Assembly (NCBI GenBank): GCA_019359245.1
Contig: JAHHHR010000001.1
Coordinates: forward strand, 124,001 to 188,000
DNA: 64,000 nucleotides
Source of the DNA: Nostoc desertorum CM1-VF14
GTDB taxonomy: Bacteria; Cyanobacteriota; Cyanobacteriia; Cyanobacteriales; Nostocaceae
Reading direction: 5' to 3'
The notes under the pieces are model-generated. The model did no database searches. It was given only the letters and a program-made list of their open reading frames with translations, and had not been told where the DNA came from. A program made the translations under genes and the position numbers. Numbering within the stretch: position 1 is the first letter of the stretch; the number at the start of each line of letters is the position of its first letter. Below are positions 33,421 to 42,202 of the stretch, piece after piece.

Positions 33421-36171
33421 ATGAAGTACTGGATAAGGAAATTAGCAATCTGTATAGTATTATTGTATAATTTGTTATTATCAAGTGATTACGCAGAAGC
33501 AAACCAACTTTCAAAGATTGATGTACAACAGTTAAATGCACTCCCATTTATTGAAAACTTGGCAAGTGCTGACAATAATCTTGCTCAGAGTAGAAAAGAA
33601 GATTTTCGCCGATTTAGTGAAATAGTCAAAAATACAGAAAAACTAGAGGGACTCTTTACACTTTATTGCAGTGAGGATTCAGGAAAAACTTACTTAGAAA
33701 TTAAACCAGAACAGCTAAATAAAAATTATTTAGCTATAGTGACATTGGAATCGGGGGTGGGGGAAAGTGGAATTTATAGTGGATTACCTCTTTCTGATTT
33801 TCTATTTTACTTTCGACGAGTAAACAATAGATTACATTTTGTTGCTCGTAATGTAAAATTCCGCGCAACCAATAGACCAGAACAGCGATCGCTTGCTCGT
33901 TCATTTAGCGACTCAGTTCTTTATTCACTCGAAATAGATACTATTGATCCACGCAGTAAAAATATTCTAATCAACCTAGATGAACTGCTAATGCAGGATT
34001 TTCCCGGATTAACTCCTCTATTAAAATACTCTTTACAGGCTGATTACCACTTGGATGTAAGCAAGTCATATTTTGGTGATGTTAACAGCTTCCCAGAAAA
34101 CGTAGAAATTGATTCAATTTACGGTTTTTCATCACCAGAAGGAGCCAACTTAGTCACCTTACCTGATAGTAGGGCATTGACTCTGAAGGTACACTACAGT
34201 TTTTCTCAGCTTAGAGAAAACACTGGTTATATTCCCAGACTTGCAGATGACAGAGTGGGATATTTTATTACTGCTTTCCAAGATTTCTCTAATAATAATG
34301 CTCACGAATCATTTGTCCGTTACATCAATCGTTGGCATCTAGAACCATCTGATCCTAACGCTTCCTTATCTCCACCCAAAAAGCCAATTGTGTTTTGGAT
34401 TGAAAATGCTGTACCACTAGAGTACCGCGATGCGATTCGTGAAGGTGTTTTGATGTGGAACAAAGCATTTGAAAAAGCCGGATTTCAAAATGCTATTGAA
34501 GTGCAGCAAATGCCAGATGATGCTGATTGGCAACCGGCAGATGTACATTACAACACTATTCGCTGGTTCAATTCTTTAGATGCAGGTTTTGCCAGAGGGC
34601 CAGTGCGCGTCAACCCATTCACCGGGGAAATATTAGATGCAGACATTATTGTGGATGCCAATATGGTGCGTTCAATTCAGCAAGAATATCACGCACTGAT
34701 GGGAGCAAATTCATCTTTTACAGATGGGCATTTTTCCCAACTCGGCAAAAACCCATGCTCAGGTAATTTATCTGCAATGTTCTCAAAAGGTTTTAAAGCT
34801 TTTCCCGAACAACATTTAGTAGACAATGACTTCTGCTATAGCATGGAGTCTTCAGATCAAGCCGCAATGGGAGCGTTGGTATTGTCAATTTTGCCAAACA
34901 CTACACCCAGTAGTGAAACAATGAAGGAGTATGTGCATCAATATTTGCGTTCTCTTATTGCTCACGAAGTCGGGCACACTCTCGGTTTGCGCCACAACTT
35001 TCACGGCAGCACTATGTTAACACCCGAAGAATTAAATAATACAGAAATCACTCATACCAAAGGTTTAGCGGGTTCGGTAATGGACTATCTACCTGTGAAT
35101 ATAGCACCACAGGGAGTACAACAAGGTGACTATTTCCCAGGAGTTGTTGGGCCATACGATGAATGGGCAATTGAGTATGGTTATAAAAGAAGCCCATCAG
35201 TAGCACTTGAGGGAATCATCCCAGAATCAGAAAAAAGTTTTTTGGAGCAGATTGCCCTGGTGTCGCCTCAACCAGAATTATCTTATGCAACTGATGAAGA
35301 TATTTGGGACATCAATCCTTTGGCAAATGTTTGGGATATGAGTAGTGATGTACTACTTTATTCGCAGTGGCAAATGAATAATGCCCGTTTTATGTGGCAG
35401 CACCTTGATAAGGGTGATCTATCGAAAGGAGAAAGTTATAGTAATCTACGTCTTAGATTCAATAGAGTACTTAGATATTATTTTCGGAACGCCAGCTTGC
35501 TTTCTAAATACATTGGTGGACAATCATTTCGGCGTCTCCATGCTAGTGATGATGCTTCTTGGACATTTGTACCAGTTTCAGTTTTAAAACAACGCCAAGC
35601 ATTGACAAAATTACAAGAATATGTTTTTTCTGAGAATGCTTTCAGCTTTTCACCACAATTGTTGAATCAACTAGCACCATCGCGGTGGGAACACTGGGGT
35701 AGTTCTGTACCTAACAACCGCCTTGATTATCCAATTCACGATCGCATTCTGGGTTTCCAAAGCGCGGTACTGCGATCGCTTTTAGACAGCGATCGCCTGA
35801 ATCGTTTACAAGATATAGAATTAAAAACCCAGGCTGGGCAAGCACTTTCCATCCCGGAACTGTTCGACACCCTGCAAATAGGCATTTGGACAGAAGTTTT
35901 AACCCCAGGAGAACCAAAGCCAATTTCTAGCATCCGCCGTTCATTGCAACGGGAATATCTAAATATTTTGCTAGAGATGATGTTGGGTACTACTGATACA
36001 CCTGAAGATGGTCGAACACTGGCTTGGTATAAATTGCGCCAACTGCAAAAAGCTATTGATGTCAGGCTCAAACAACTTAGTGAAAGCCTTGATATTTACA
36101 CCATAGCCCACTTAGAAGCTTCTGGCGATCGCATCACCAAAGCATTAAATGCACAGTTAATTTCTAAGTAG
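33421..36171 (+). CDS. Large exported zinc metalloprotease (DUF5117/DUF4953 type)
   Basis: A 916-residue protein with a short signal peptide (LAICIVLLYNLLLSSDYAEA). The zinc motif is HEVGHTLGLRHNF, a HExxHxxGxxH metzincin-like signature at about residue 518. A downstream Met-turn candidate is GSVMDYLPVNIAPQG. The N-terminal region (about 60-250) has the beta-rich DUF5117-type domain; the central part (VFWIENAVPLEYRDAIREGV, LMWNKAFEKAGF) is typical of these proteases. It probably acts in the periplasm or outside the cell. The substrate is unknown. It stands alone and is convergent with the alpha/beta hydrolase gene. Confidence 0.88.
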   Translation: MKYWIRKLAICIVLLYNLLLSSDYAEANQLSKIDVQQLNALPFIENLASADNNLAQSRKEDFRRFSEIVKNTEKLEGLFTLYCSEDSGKTYLEIKPEQLNKNYLAIVTLESGVGESGIYSGLPLSDFLFYFRRVNNRLHFVARNVKFRATNRPEQRSLARSFSDSVLYSLEIDTIDPRSKNILINLDELLMQDFPGLTPLLKYSLQADYHLDVSKSYFGDVNSFPENVEIDSIYGFSSPEGANLVTLPDSRALTLKVHYSFSQLRENTGYIPRLADDRVGYFITAFQDFSNNNAHESFVRYINRWHLEPSDPNASLSPPKKPIVFWIENAVPLEYRDAIREGVLMWNKAFEKAGFQNAIEVQQMPDDADWQPADVHYNTIRWFNSLDAGFARGPVRVNPFTGEILDADIIVDANMVRSIQQEYHALMGANSSFTDGHFSQLGKNPCSGNLSAMFSKGFKAFPEQHLVDNDFCYSMESSDQAAMGALVLSILPNTTPSSETMKEYVHQYLRSLIAHEVGHTLGLRHNFHGSTMLTPEELNNTEITHTKGLAGSVMDYLPVNIAPQGVQQGDYFPGVVGPYDEWAIEYGYKRSPSVALEGIIPESEKSFLEQIALVSPQPELSYATDEDIWDINPLANVWDMSSDVLLYSQWQMNNARFMWQHLDKGDLSKGESYSNLRLRFNRVLRYYFRNASLLSKYIGGQSFRRLHASDDASWTFVPVSVLKQRQALTKLQEYVFSENAFSFSPQLLNQLAPSRWEHWGSSVPNNRLDYPIHDRILGFQSAVLRSLLDSDRLNRLQDIELKTQAGQALSIPELFDTLQIGIWTEVLTPGEPKPISSIRRSLQREYLNILLEMMLGTTDTPEDGRTLAWYKLRQLQKAIDVRLKQLSESLDIYTIAHLEASGDRITKALNAQLISK

Positions 36172-36226
36172 GCATTTGTCATTGGTCATTGGTCATTTGT
36201 CATTGATCATTTGTCATTAGTTATTC
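36171..36226. repeat. Heptameric STRR, about 8 units of GTCATTN
   Basis: Units read GGCATTT, GTCATTG, GTCATTG, GTCATTT, GTCATTG, ATCATTT, GTCATTA, GTTATTC. They run from the metalloprotease stop into the last codons of the convergent hydrolase gene. Such heptamers are described as STRRs in heterocystous cyanobacteria. Confidence 0.8.
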
Positions 36227-37167
36227 TCCCCCTGCCTCCCCTGCACCCTCATCCCCCAGTCCCTACTCCCTACTCCCCACTCCCCAAGATATTTTTGCAA
36301 TAAACCAATGACAACTTCAGGTGTTTCCAAATGAGGTAATATTCCTGCATCTGCGATCGCATAAAAATCTCGAATTGCACTTGGATTTAAATTTGCCAAG
36401 CGTTGTCCTAATTTGATGCTGGTAAATTGTGCCTTTTCTCCCCACAAGATGACAGTGGGAATTGTCAGTTGTTTAATATATAAACTCAGATCAAAGTAAA
36501 GATCGCCCCGCAAAAATGATAAAGCGGCAAACTTGGCATTAGGCTGTTGTGCAGAGGTTAAATAAGCCTCCACCATTTCTTGAGAAACTCGTTGTGACTT
36601 GGCAAAAAGAAAACTTTGTAAAAAATTTCGGACTGCAATTTCATTTTCAGCGCCAAGCATATAAATAAAATTGTCCAGCAGAGGCGCATTGATCACCGAA
36701 AGCGGAAGTCTGCGTCCAGCACCCTGTCCAAAATCATCAAATCCAGACGGAGAAACCAAAAACAGTGCTTTGAATAAATTGGGTTGAACAATAGCTAGGC
36801 GAATAGCAAAAGCGGCTGTTAGAGACGAGGCTACCACCGTCACTGGTTGACGACAAGTTTCAATGATAAACTCTGCGATCGTGCTGAGATAATCCCTAAT
36901 TTTATAATCCCGGACTGGATGAGCCGATTCTCCCCAGCCGATTAGATCGGGAGCTAAAATGTGGTAATCAGAGGCAAAAGCCGGGTAAACTTTAGACCAT
37001 TCATACGCAGATGCCCCACCACCAAAGTTATGGAGAAACAGTAATGGGGGTAAATCTTTAGTATCAGCAAATGCCCAAGGTGCATTCGTTTGAGTATAGT
37101 AAACTATCGCCCCCAAGGATGTATGGATAAGTTTATGTCCAAAGCCAGGAGGTTGAAACTGAAGCAT
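36217..37167 (-). CDS. Alpha/beta-fold hydrolase
   Basis: A 316-residue hydrolase. The oxyanion region is LLFLHNFGGGASAYEWSKVY, and LAPDLIGWGESAHPVRDYKI follows. The nucleophile elbow is VVASSLTAAFA, with Ser in a V-x-S-S-x context instead of the common GxSxG. The acid is probably in ILWGEKAQFTSI and the His in ADAGILPHLETPEVV. The last about 20 residues (GVGSRDWGMRVQGRQGENN) are encoded by CTCCCxACTCCCC-type heptamers and look like a repeat-derived tail. The substrate is unknown. Confidence 0.85.
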   Translation of the reverse strand: MLQFQPPGFGHKLIHTSLGAIVYYTQTNAPWAFADTKDLPPLLFLHNFGGGASAYEWSKVYPAFASDYHILAPDLIGWGESAHPVRDYKIRDYLSTIAEFIIETCRQPVTVVASSLTAAFAIRLAIVQPNLFKALFLVSPSGFDDFGQGAGRRLPLSVINAPLLDNFIYMLGAENEIAVRNFLQSFLFAKSQRVSQEMVEAYLTSAQQPNAKFAALSFLRGDLYFDLSLYIKQLTIPTVILWGEKAQFTSIKLGQRLANLNPSAIRDFYAIADAGILPHLETPEVVIGLLQKYLGEWGVGSRDWGMRVQGRQGENN

Positions 37168-37319
37168 AAAATTAAAAAGTATAGTTTAATGGCACTTTAC
37201 CCGAAGGCAAAATTACGACGTATAAAGTAAAGCTTACCGATAAATCTTAAAGTAAGTAAACTTTTTGTCTCCTAAGCAGTTTTATATTTAATATACATAC
37301 AGTCCAACTAATTCATAAT

Positions 37320-37829
37320 TCATCCTTGCTTTTTGTCAGCATCTCCTGTGATTTGAACAAGTTGATGAAGGTTATCACCACTAATATGATAAGCTGCTCC
37401 AAAACCAACTACAAAACGACCTTCGCTCGGAGTTAGCTGAAAAATCCGAAAGTCAGACAAGCCGCGCAGAACCTCGATAATTTGACCAAACCGCCCTTGA
37501 AATTGCTCAACAATTTGATTCCACTTGTCAGTTTCACGCTCTATCAAAGTTGCCGTACAATCAAAGCTCAAACGACGACGGGCAAAAATTAGATTACTCT
37601 TAGCTTCATCCTCGATAAATAAGACACTAACATGAGGATTGGCATATAGATTTTTGGTATGAGTTGAAAGTCCACTGACGTAAATGTAGATATTTTTGGA
37701 ATCATCCATTACAAAGGGAGTATAACTAGCATTGGGTATTGCCTGGGCGCTCACGGTGCTAATGATTACACTCTCAAATTCTTCAGTAAACTTTTCGTAC
37801 TCAGCTTGAATGTTTTCAAGTTGGCTCAT
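37320..37829 (-). CDS. HugZ/pyridoxamine-5'-phosphate-oxidase-like protein
   Basis: A 169-residue split-barrel protein: NASYTPFVMDDSKNIYIYVS, LSTHTKNLYANPHVSVLFIE and RRRLSFDCTATLIERETDKW match the HugZ-like FMN/haem-binding fold. The C-terminus has ILRGLSDFRIFQLTPSEGRF, then VVGFGAAYHI, as in haem-utilisation members. It may bind or break down haem, or use a flavin. Leftward and monocistronic; the neighbouring genes give no clear functional link. Confidence 0.8.
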   Translation of the reverse strand: MSQLENIQAEYEKFTEEFESVIISTVSAQAIPNASYTPFVMDDSKNIYIYVSGLSTHTKNLYANPHVSVLFIEDEAKSNLIFARRRLSFDCTATLIERETDKWNQIVEQFQGRFGQIIEVLRGLSDFRIFQLTPSEGRFVVGFGAAYHISGDNLHQLVQITGDADKKQG

Positions 37830-37995
37830 AAGTAAATTACCATTTGATTAGGAATACCTAATTAAGTATCCTAGCGTGATTGAGCGAATAGGTTACAGGT
37901 GATAGGTTACAGGTATATTATCCAAGCTCTGAGTACCGGAGGATTTGGAGAAACAGACATTGGGCTAGACTTAAGAAAGTTATGAGGACGCAAAT

Positions 37996-39480
37996 ATGAC
38001 TGACAAAAATCGTTCTCAATGGGACTTAGGCAGGTTTATCGAAACCCTGACTTACTTTGAGGTAATTCCTTTCCTTAACTGGGTACAGCAGTTAATCCAA
38101 GGCCGTCCTAAGGATAATCAAAATAGACCCAATGGAGGAAGAAACGTGGGTGTAATATTAGTAGCAGGTGCAACAGGTGGTGTAGGTAAACGAGTGGTGC
38201 AGCGATCGCTCCAACAAGGTTATAAAGTTCGCGCCCTAGTTCGAGACATTGACAAAGCCCGGTCAATTCTTGGTAATGATATAGACTTGGTAGTTGCGGA
38301 TATCACCCAACCAGAAACTTTAACTTCTTTAGTTATGGCTGGTATCCAAGCTGTAGTTTGTTGCACAGCAGTGCGCGTGCAACCAGTTGAAGGAGACACA
38401 GCAGATAGAGCAAAATATAATCAAGGTGTTAAATTTTACCAACCAGAAATTGTTGGCGACACCCCAGAAAATGTAGAATATCAAGGTGTTAAAAACTTAG
38501 TCCAAGCGGCTGCAAAATATTTACCCCAAGCAAACGAAAAACCGATATTTGATTTCACCAAGCCATCAGCCGAATTAAAAGATTATTGGGGGGCGCTGGA
38601 TGATGTAGTCATGGGTGGTGTGAGTTCTAGTAATATCCAATTACTGGAAAATACAGCTTTGTTTGCTGGTAATGTTTCCACGGCTAACTCTGGCGGATTT
38701 GCTTCTATTAGAACTAAGAATTTTGATCCTCCCTTCAACTTATCTAGTTACGAAGGTGTAAAATTGCGCGTCAAAGGTGACGGTCAGCGCTATAAAATCT
38801 TTCTGCGGACAGATACAAAATGGGATGGCATTGGCTACAGCTATTCTTTCGACACCGTAGCTAATACCTGGATAGATGTTCATATTCCCTTTGCAGATTT
38901 GATTCCTGTCTTTCGGGCAAAAATTGTCAAAGATGCGCCGCCACTTGAACAAAGTAGAATTTCTTCATTCCAACTGATGTTGAGCAAATTTGAACATGAT
39001 GGTGCTTTGAATCCCAAATTTTCTCCCGGTGGTTTTGCTTTACAGTTGGAATCAATTCAAGCTTACGGTGGGGCAACTTTACCACAATTTATTCTAGTTA
39101 GTTCAGCAGGCGTGACTCGTCCCGGACGACCTGGCATTAATTTAGATGAAGAACCGCCAGCAGTGAAATTAAATGACCAATTGGGAGGAATTTTAACTTG
39201 GAAGTTAAAGGGAGAAGATAGTTTAAGAGAAAGCGGAATTCCTTATACGATTATTAGACCTTGTGCATTAACTGAGGAAGCAGGGGGTAAGGAATTAATA
39301 TTTGAGCAAGGCGATAATATTAGGGGTAAAATCAGCCGTGAGGATGTGGCAGAACTTTGCGTGCAAGCGCTAAAACTAGCGATCGCTTGTAATGTCACAT
39401 TTGAAGTAAAACAGGCAGATAATACTGTCAACTCTATCGATTGGCAGAAGTTATTCTCTAATTTAGTAAAGGATAAATAA
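37996..39480 (+). CDS. NAD(P)-binding SDR protein with embedded CIA30 domain
   Basis: A 494-residue composite. Residues of about 50-175 and 375-494 form an atypical short-chain dehydrogenase/NAD(P)-binding domain (VAGATGGVGKRVVQRSLQQG; later ILVSSAGVTRPGRPG). A CIA30 (complex I intermediate-associated protein 30) beta-sandwich is inserted between, at about 180-365 (DFTKPSAELKDYWGALDDVV, MGGVSSSNIQLLENTALFAG). This architecture is known in cyanobacteria and plastids. It may assist assembly of a photosynthetic or NDH complex; the function is inferred. Intact and monocistronic. Confidence 0.87.
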   Translation: MTDKNRSQWDLGRFIETLTYFEVIPFLNWVQQLIQGRPKDNQNRPNGGRNVGVILVAGATGGVGKRVVQRSLQQGYKVRALVRDIDKARSILGNDIDLVVADITQPETLTSLVMAGIQAVVCCTAVRVQPVEGDTADRAKYNQGVKFYQPEIVGDTPENVEYQGVKNLVQAAAKYLPQANEKPIFDFTKPSAELKDYWGALDDVVMGGVSSSNIQLLENTALFAGNVSTANSGGFASIRTKNFDPPFNLSSYEGVKLRVKGDGQRYKIFLRTDTKWDGIGYSYSFDTVANTWIDVHIPFADLIPVFRAKIVKDAPPLEQSRISSFQLMLSKFEHDGALNPKFSPGGFALQLESIQAYGGATLPQFILVSSAGVTRPGRPGINLDEEPPAVKLNDQLGGILTWKLKGEDSLRESGIPYTIIRPCALTEEAGGKELIFEQGDNIRGKISREDVAELCVQALKLAIACNVTFEVKQADNTVNSIDWQKLFSNLVKDK

Positions 39481-39543
39481 GTGAAGTGACTACAGATTTA
39501 TACTCTGTAGCCATCCCAACACATCTTGTCTAAATAGACTGTT

Positions 39544-39891
39544 ATGAAAAAAATCCAAGTGCTAATATTTGCCGGGATTTTAGCAACAATTCTCTGGGGT
39601 GGGTTATTTGGAAACACTGCTTCATCCCAGCAAGTAGAGTCCCGCATCTACAACCTAGAGGCGGACTTTAATCGTGTCGAGTCACGATTAAACCAGATAG
39701 AGTCTCAACTGGGCCAAAGCCGCCGATCTCCATCCCCAAGAACAACACTTACCCCACGACAGTCAAGGGGTTCCAGAGGTAATTTATCACAGCAAGATCC
39801 GATGTTTGATCGGCTGGCAACTTTGGTGGTTGAATTGAAGCAACAAGTCAACAAATTAGAGGGACGAGTTTCTAAATTAGAAACTCGCTGA
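39544..39891 (+). CDS. Exported coiled-coil hypothetical protein
   Basis: A 115-residue protein with a signal peptide (KIQVLIFAGILATILWGGLF). A coiled coil follows (about 30-60, YNLEADFNRVESRLNQIESQ), then an Arg/Pro/Ser-rich linker and a second coiled coil at the end (VVELKQQVNKLEGRVSKLE). There is no recognised domain. It overlaps the 3' end of the convergent prolyl isomerase gene by 15 bases. Confidence 0.6.
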   Translation: MKKIQVLIFAGILATILWGGLFGNTASSQQVESRIYNLEADFNRVESRLNQIESQLGQSRRSPSPRTTLTPRQSRGSRGNLSQQDPMFDRLATLVVELKQQVNKLEGRVSKLETR

Positions 39892-40692
39892 GTATTTTAA
39901 TTGCTCTATGGTGTTTTCAAAACTTAACCTCTGCCTTAAGAAACTCATGTTTGGGTAAGAGGTTGAGGAAGAAGCTGATAGCTCCTTTTGACGATATACT
40001 AGCCATTCAGAAAACAAGTTTGAGAGAATTTTTAAGCGCAATATCTCGCCCAATTGTGGCTCAATGAGTTCCTCAACCAAAATCAGATGCGCCCCCATCG
40101 ATGTCAATATTGGTTTGACAACTTGCGGTGGAGTTGCTGCAAAGACAGCAGCAGAAATTTCTGGTTTCAAGTTTGCACGGTTTAATATCCCTCGATATCC
40201 TCCTTTTCTACGTAGTTCTGTATCTTGAATATATTGATGAGCAATTTCATGAAAACTTATCTCACCTTCACCCAATGCGTAAAATAGTTCCATAGCCAAA
40301 TCAAAATCATCTAAAACCACTTCATACATAACTACCTGAGCATAGTCAATCTGGTGTTCCACAAAAAAAGGTTCAACTTTATCTACAAATAGATGTTGAG
40401 CTAATTTTGAAGAAATTACTGTGAAATAAACTAATTCTTCAAACTCATCTAGCGATAAACTATGTTTTTGTAGCCATGACCAAGTAACATCAGCACTAGT
40501 CAAATTATTCATTAAACGCAAACTATCTGCCGCTTGCTGTAGTTCTTCTGGCTCCACTTTAATCCCAACCTCTTCTGCCGTCTGTAAAATAATCTTGCGA
40601 TTAATAATACCTTCTACTACAGAAGGTATTTGGCATGAAAGCTTGATTTGCTTGAGAATTTCGTCTTGAGGAACAGTTAGCATATCTGACAT
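39877..40692 (-). CDS. PpiC/SurA-type peptidylprolyl isomerase
   Basis: A 271-residue protein. The SurA-N-like helical region (about 1-130; IINRKIILQTAEEVGIKVEP) precedes a parvulin-type PPIase segment (about 145-235; SFHEIAHQYIQDTELRRKGG then PQVVKPILTSMGAHLILVEE). There is no signal peptide, so it may act on the cytosolic side or be secreted with the exporter. It is the last gene of the leftward HTH-exporter-adaptor unit, a position this family commonly holds beside cyanobacterial bacteriocin exporters. A diverged, broken relative lies at 49984-50722. Confidence 0.82.
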   Translation of the reverse strand: MSDMLTVPQDEILKQIKLSCQIPSVVEGIINRKIILQTAEEVGIKVEPEELQQAADSLRLMNNLTSADVTWSWLQKHSLSLDEFEELVYFTVISSKLAQHLFVDKVEPFFVEHQIDYAQVVMYEVVLDDFDLAMELFYALGEGEISFHEIAHQYIQDTELRRKGGYRGILNRANLKPEISAAVFAATPPQVVKPILTSMGAHLILVEELIEPQLGEILRLKILSNLFSEWLVYRQKELSASSSTSYPNMSFLRQRLSFENTIEQLKYSASF

Positions 40693-40783
40693 AGTAAAAC
40701 TCCTTAGTGATAAGATTGAAGCTAAAAATTGGTAATTTTAAAAACTAAACAGGAAGAAGTAGGTTTTTGAAATTTCCTTGCTT

Positions 40784-42166
40784 TTATAGTTTCAATCCAC
40801 CTTTTTGTAACTTTTTAAACGGATCTAACACAAAATCAATAATACGGCGCTGTCGAACAATTACCTCAGCAGTTGCTGTTTGACCAGGTGTTAAAGCAAT
40901 ACGTTTGTTTCCACTTTGAATATAAGTCTGTGGTACTGCAATTTCTAATTCAAAGTTTTCTATTTTACCTTGAGCAGTCTCTACAACTTTAGAGTCTGGC
41001 GAAATCCAGCGAAGCTTGCCTTCAGTTACTCCATAATCTTGGAAAGGATAAGCATCAAATTTCAGTTTTACAGGCATTCCTACACGGAGAAAACCACTTT
41101 CTTGACTGGGCATTTCGGCTCTAAATATCAAAGGCGCTCCTTGAGGTGCAATTTGAGTAACCATTTGCCCTGGTTGCACAACTGTTCCAGCATTATTTAT
41201 AGATAACTGAAAAATTGTGCCATCAATAGGAGTACGAAGAGTTTGCTGCTGTAGTTGAAATTGCAAAGACTGAATTTGTTTTTTGGTTTGGTCAATTTCT
41301 GATAGCACATCGACAACTTGAGATTGAAGTTCTTTTATTTGTTTATGACTATCTAAAAGTGCAAGTTCACCCGTACGACTGATCCGTTGATTGGTGCTTT
41401 GTTGTTTAGTAATTTCGGTAGTAGCTTGTTGGATATCTGATTGAGCTTGTTCTAGAAGTCTCTGGCGTTCAAACATAGCGCCTTCTACTTCTTCTAATTT
41501 ACTTTTAGAAATAGCGCCTTTTTGCCAAAGATATCGATAACGTTGTATTTCATTATTAGCTAATTTTAGGCGACCTTTTTCTAGAATATGTACTTGTTTA
41601 CTAGAATTAAGCCGTTGCTGAATTTGGTCAAGTTGAGCAAGTTGTTCAGATTCTTGAGCTTGATTTTGTAATTGCTGAGTGCGTAAAGACATCGTTAGTT
41701 GATTTTTTAATAGCTGAAGCTGATTAACTCGATTTTGTTGCCCCTCAAGCTTGGCCTGGGTTTGTTGTAGTTCAGTGCGATTTATATCTGATTCCAACTC
41801 CAGTAAAATTTGTCCAGCTTTGACAGTTTCACCTTCTTTAACCTTGATAGATATAACTTTTCCGGTAACAGGTGCATCCAATCTCAAAGTTCTACCTTGA
41901 GGTTCAAGCCGTCCTCTAGCATTACCTGTTTCGTCTACTTTAGATAGCATTGCCCAAGGTAAAACGATCGCCGCAAATATTACTAGCCAATATAGCAATC
42001 CGCGTGTCCAAACTCGTGGTAATGTATCAATTAATTCTTTAGTTAAAGAAGACCAGTCCTCACTAAGAGATATAGAAGATTTTAGCTGAGGTTTTAAGTC
42101 CGCTTCACTACTAGGATAGTGGCCATTCTGACTGAACTTTTCTTGTGTCGTAAATTCGCTTGTCAT
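40784..42166 (-). CDS. HlyD-family adaptor for a C39 peptide exporter
   Basis: A 460-residue periplasmic adaptor with a 60-residue cytosolic tail, one membrane helix (RGLLYWLVIFAAIVLPWAML), a lipoyl half (DAPVTGKVISIKVKEGETVK), a long Gln/Leu-rich coiled coil (about 140-300) and the second half (RTPIDGTIFQLSINNAGTVV). The ATG at 42166 is preferred to a TTG 27 bases upstream. It bridges the ABC exporter (9 bp away by the longer frame) and an outer-membrane channel in type-I-like secretion of the peptides encoded divergently. Confidence 0.9.
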   Translation of the reverse strand: MTSEFTTQEKFSQNGHYPSSEADLKPQLKSSISLSEDWSSLTKELIDTLPRVWTRGLLYWLVIFAAIVLPWAMLSKVDETGNARGRLEPQGRTLRLDAPVTGKVISIKVKEGETVKAGQILLELESDINRTELQQTQAKLEGQQNRVNQLQLLKNQLTMSLRTQQLQNQAQESEQLAQLDQIQQRLNSSKQVHILEKGRLKLANNEIQRYRYLWQKGAISKSKLEEVEGAMFERQRLLEQAQSDIQQATTEITKQQSTNQRISRTGELALLDSHKQIKELQSQVVDVLSEIDQTKKQIQSLQFQLQQQTLRTPIDGTIFQLSINNAGTVVQPGQMVTQIAPQGAPLIFRAEMPSQESGFLRVGMPVKLKFDAYPFQDYGVTEGKLRWISPDSKVVETAQGKIENFELEIAVPQTYIQSGNKRIALTPGQTATAEVIVRQRRIIDFVLDPFKKLQKGGLKL

Positions 42167-42202
42167 TGTTAATTCTCTGATTAATGAACACAACTAATTG
42201 AT

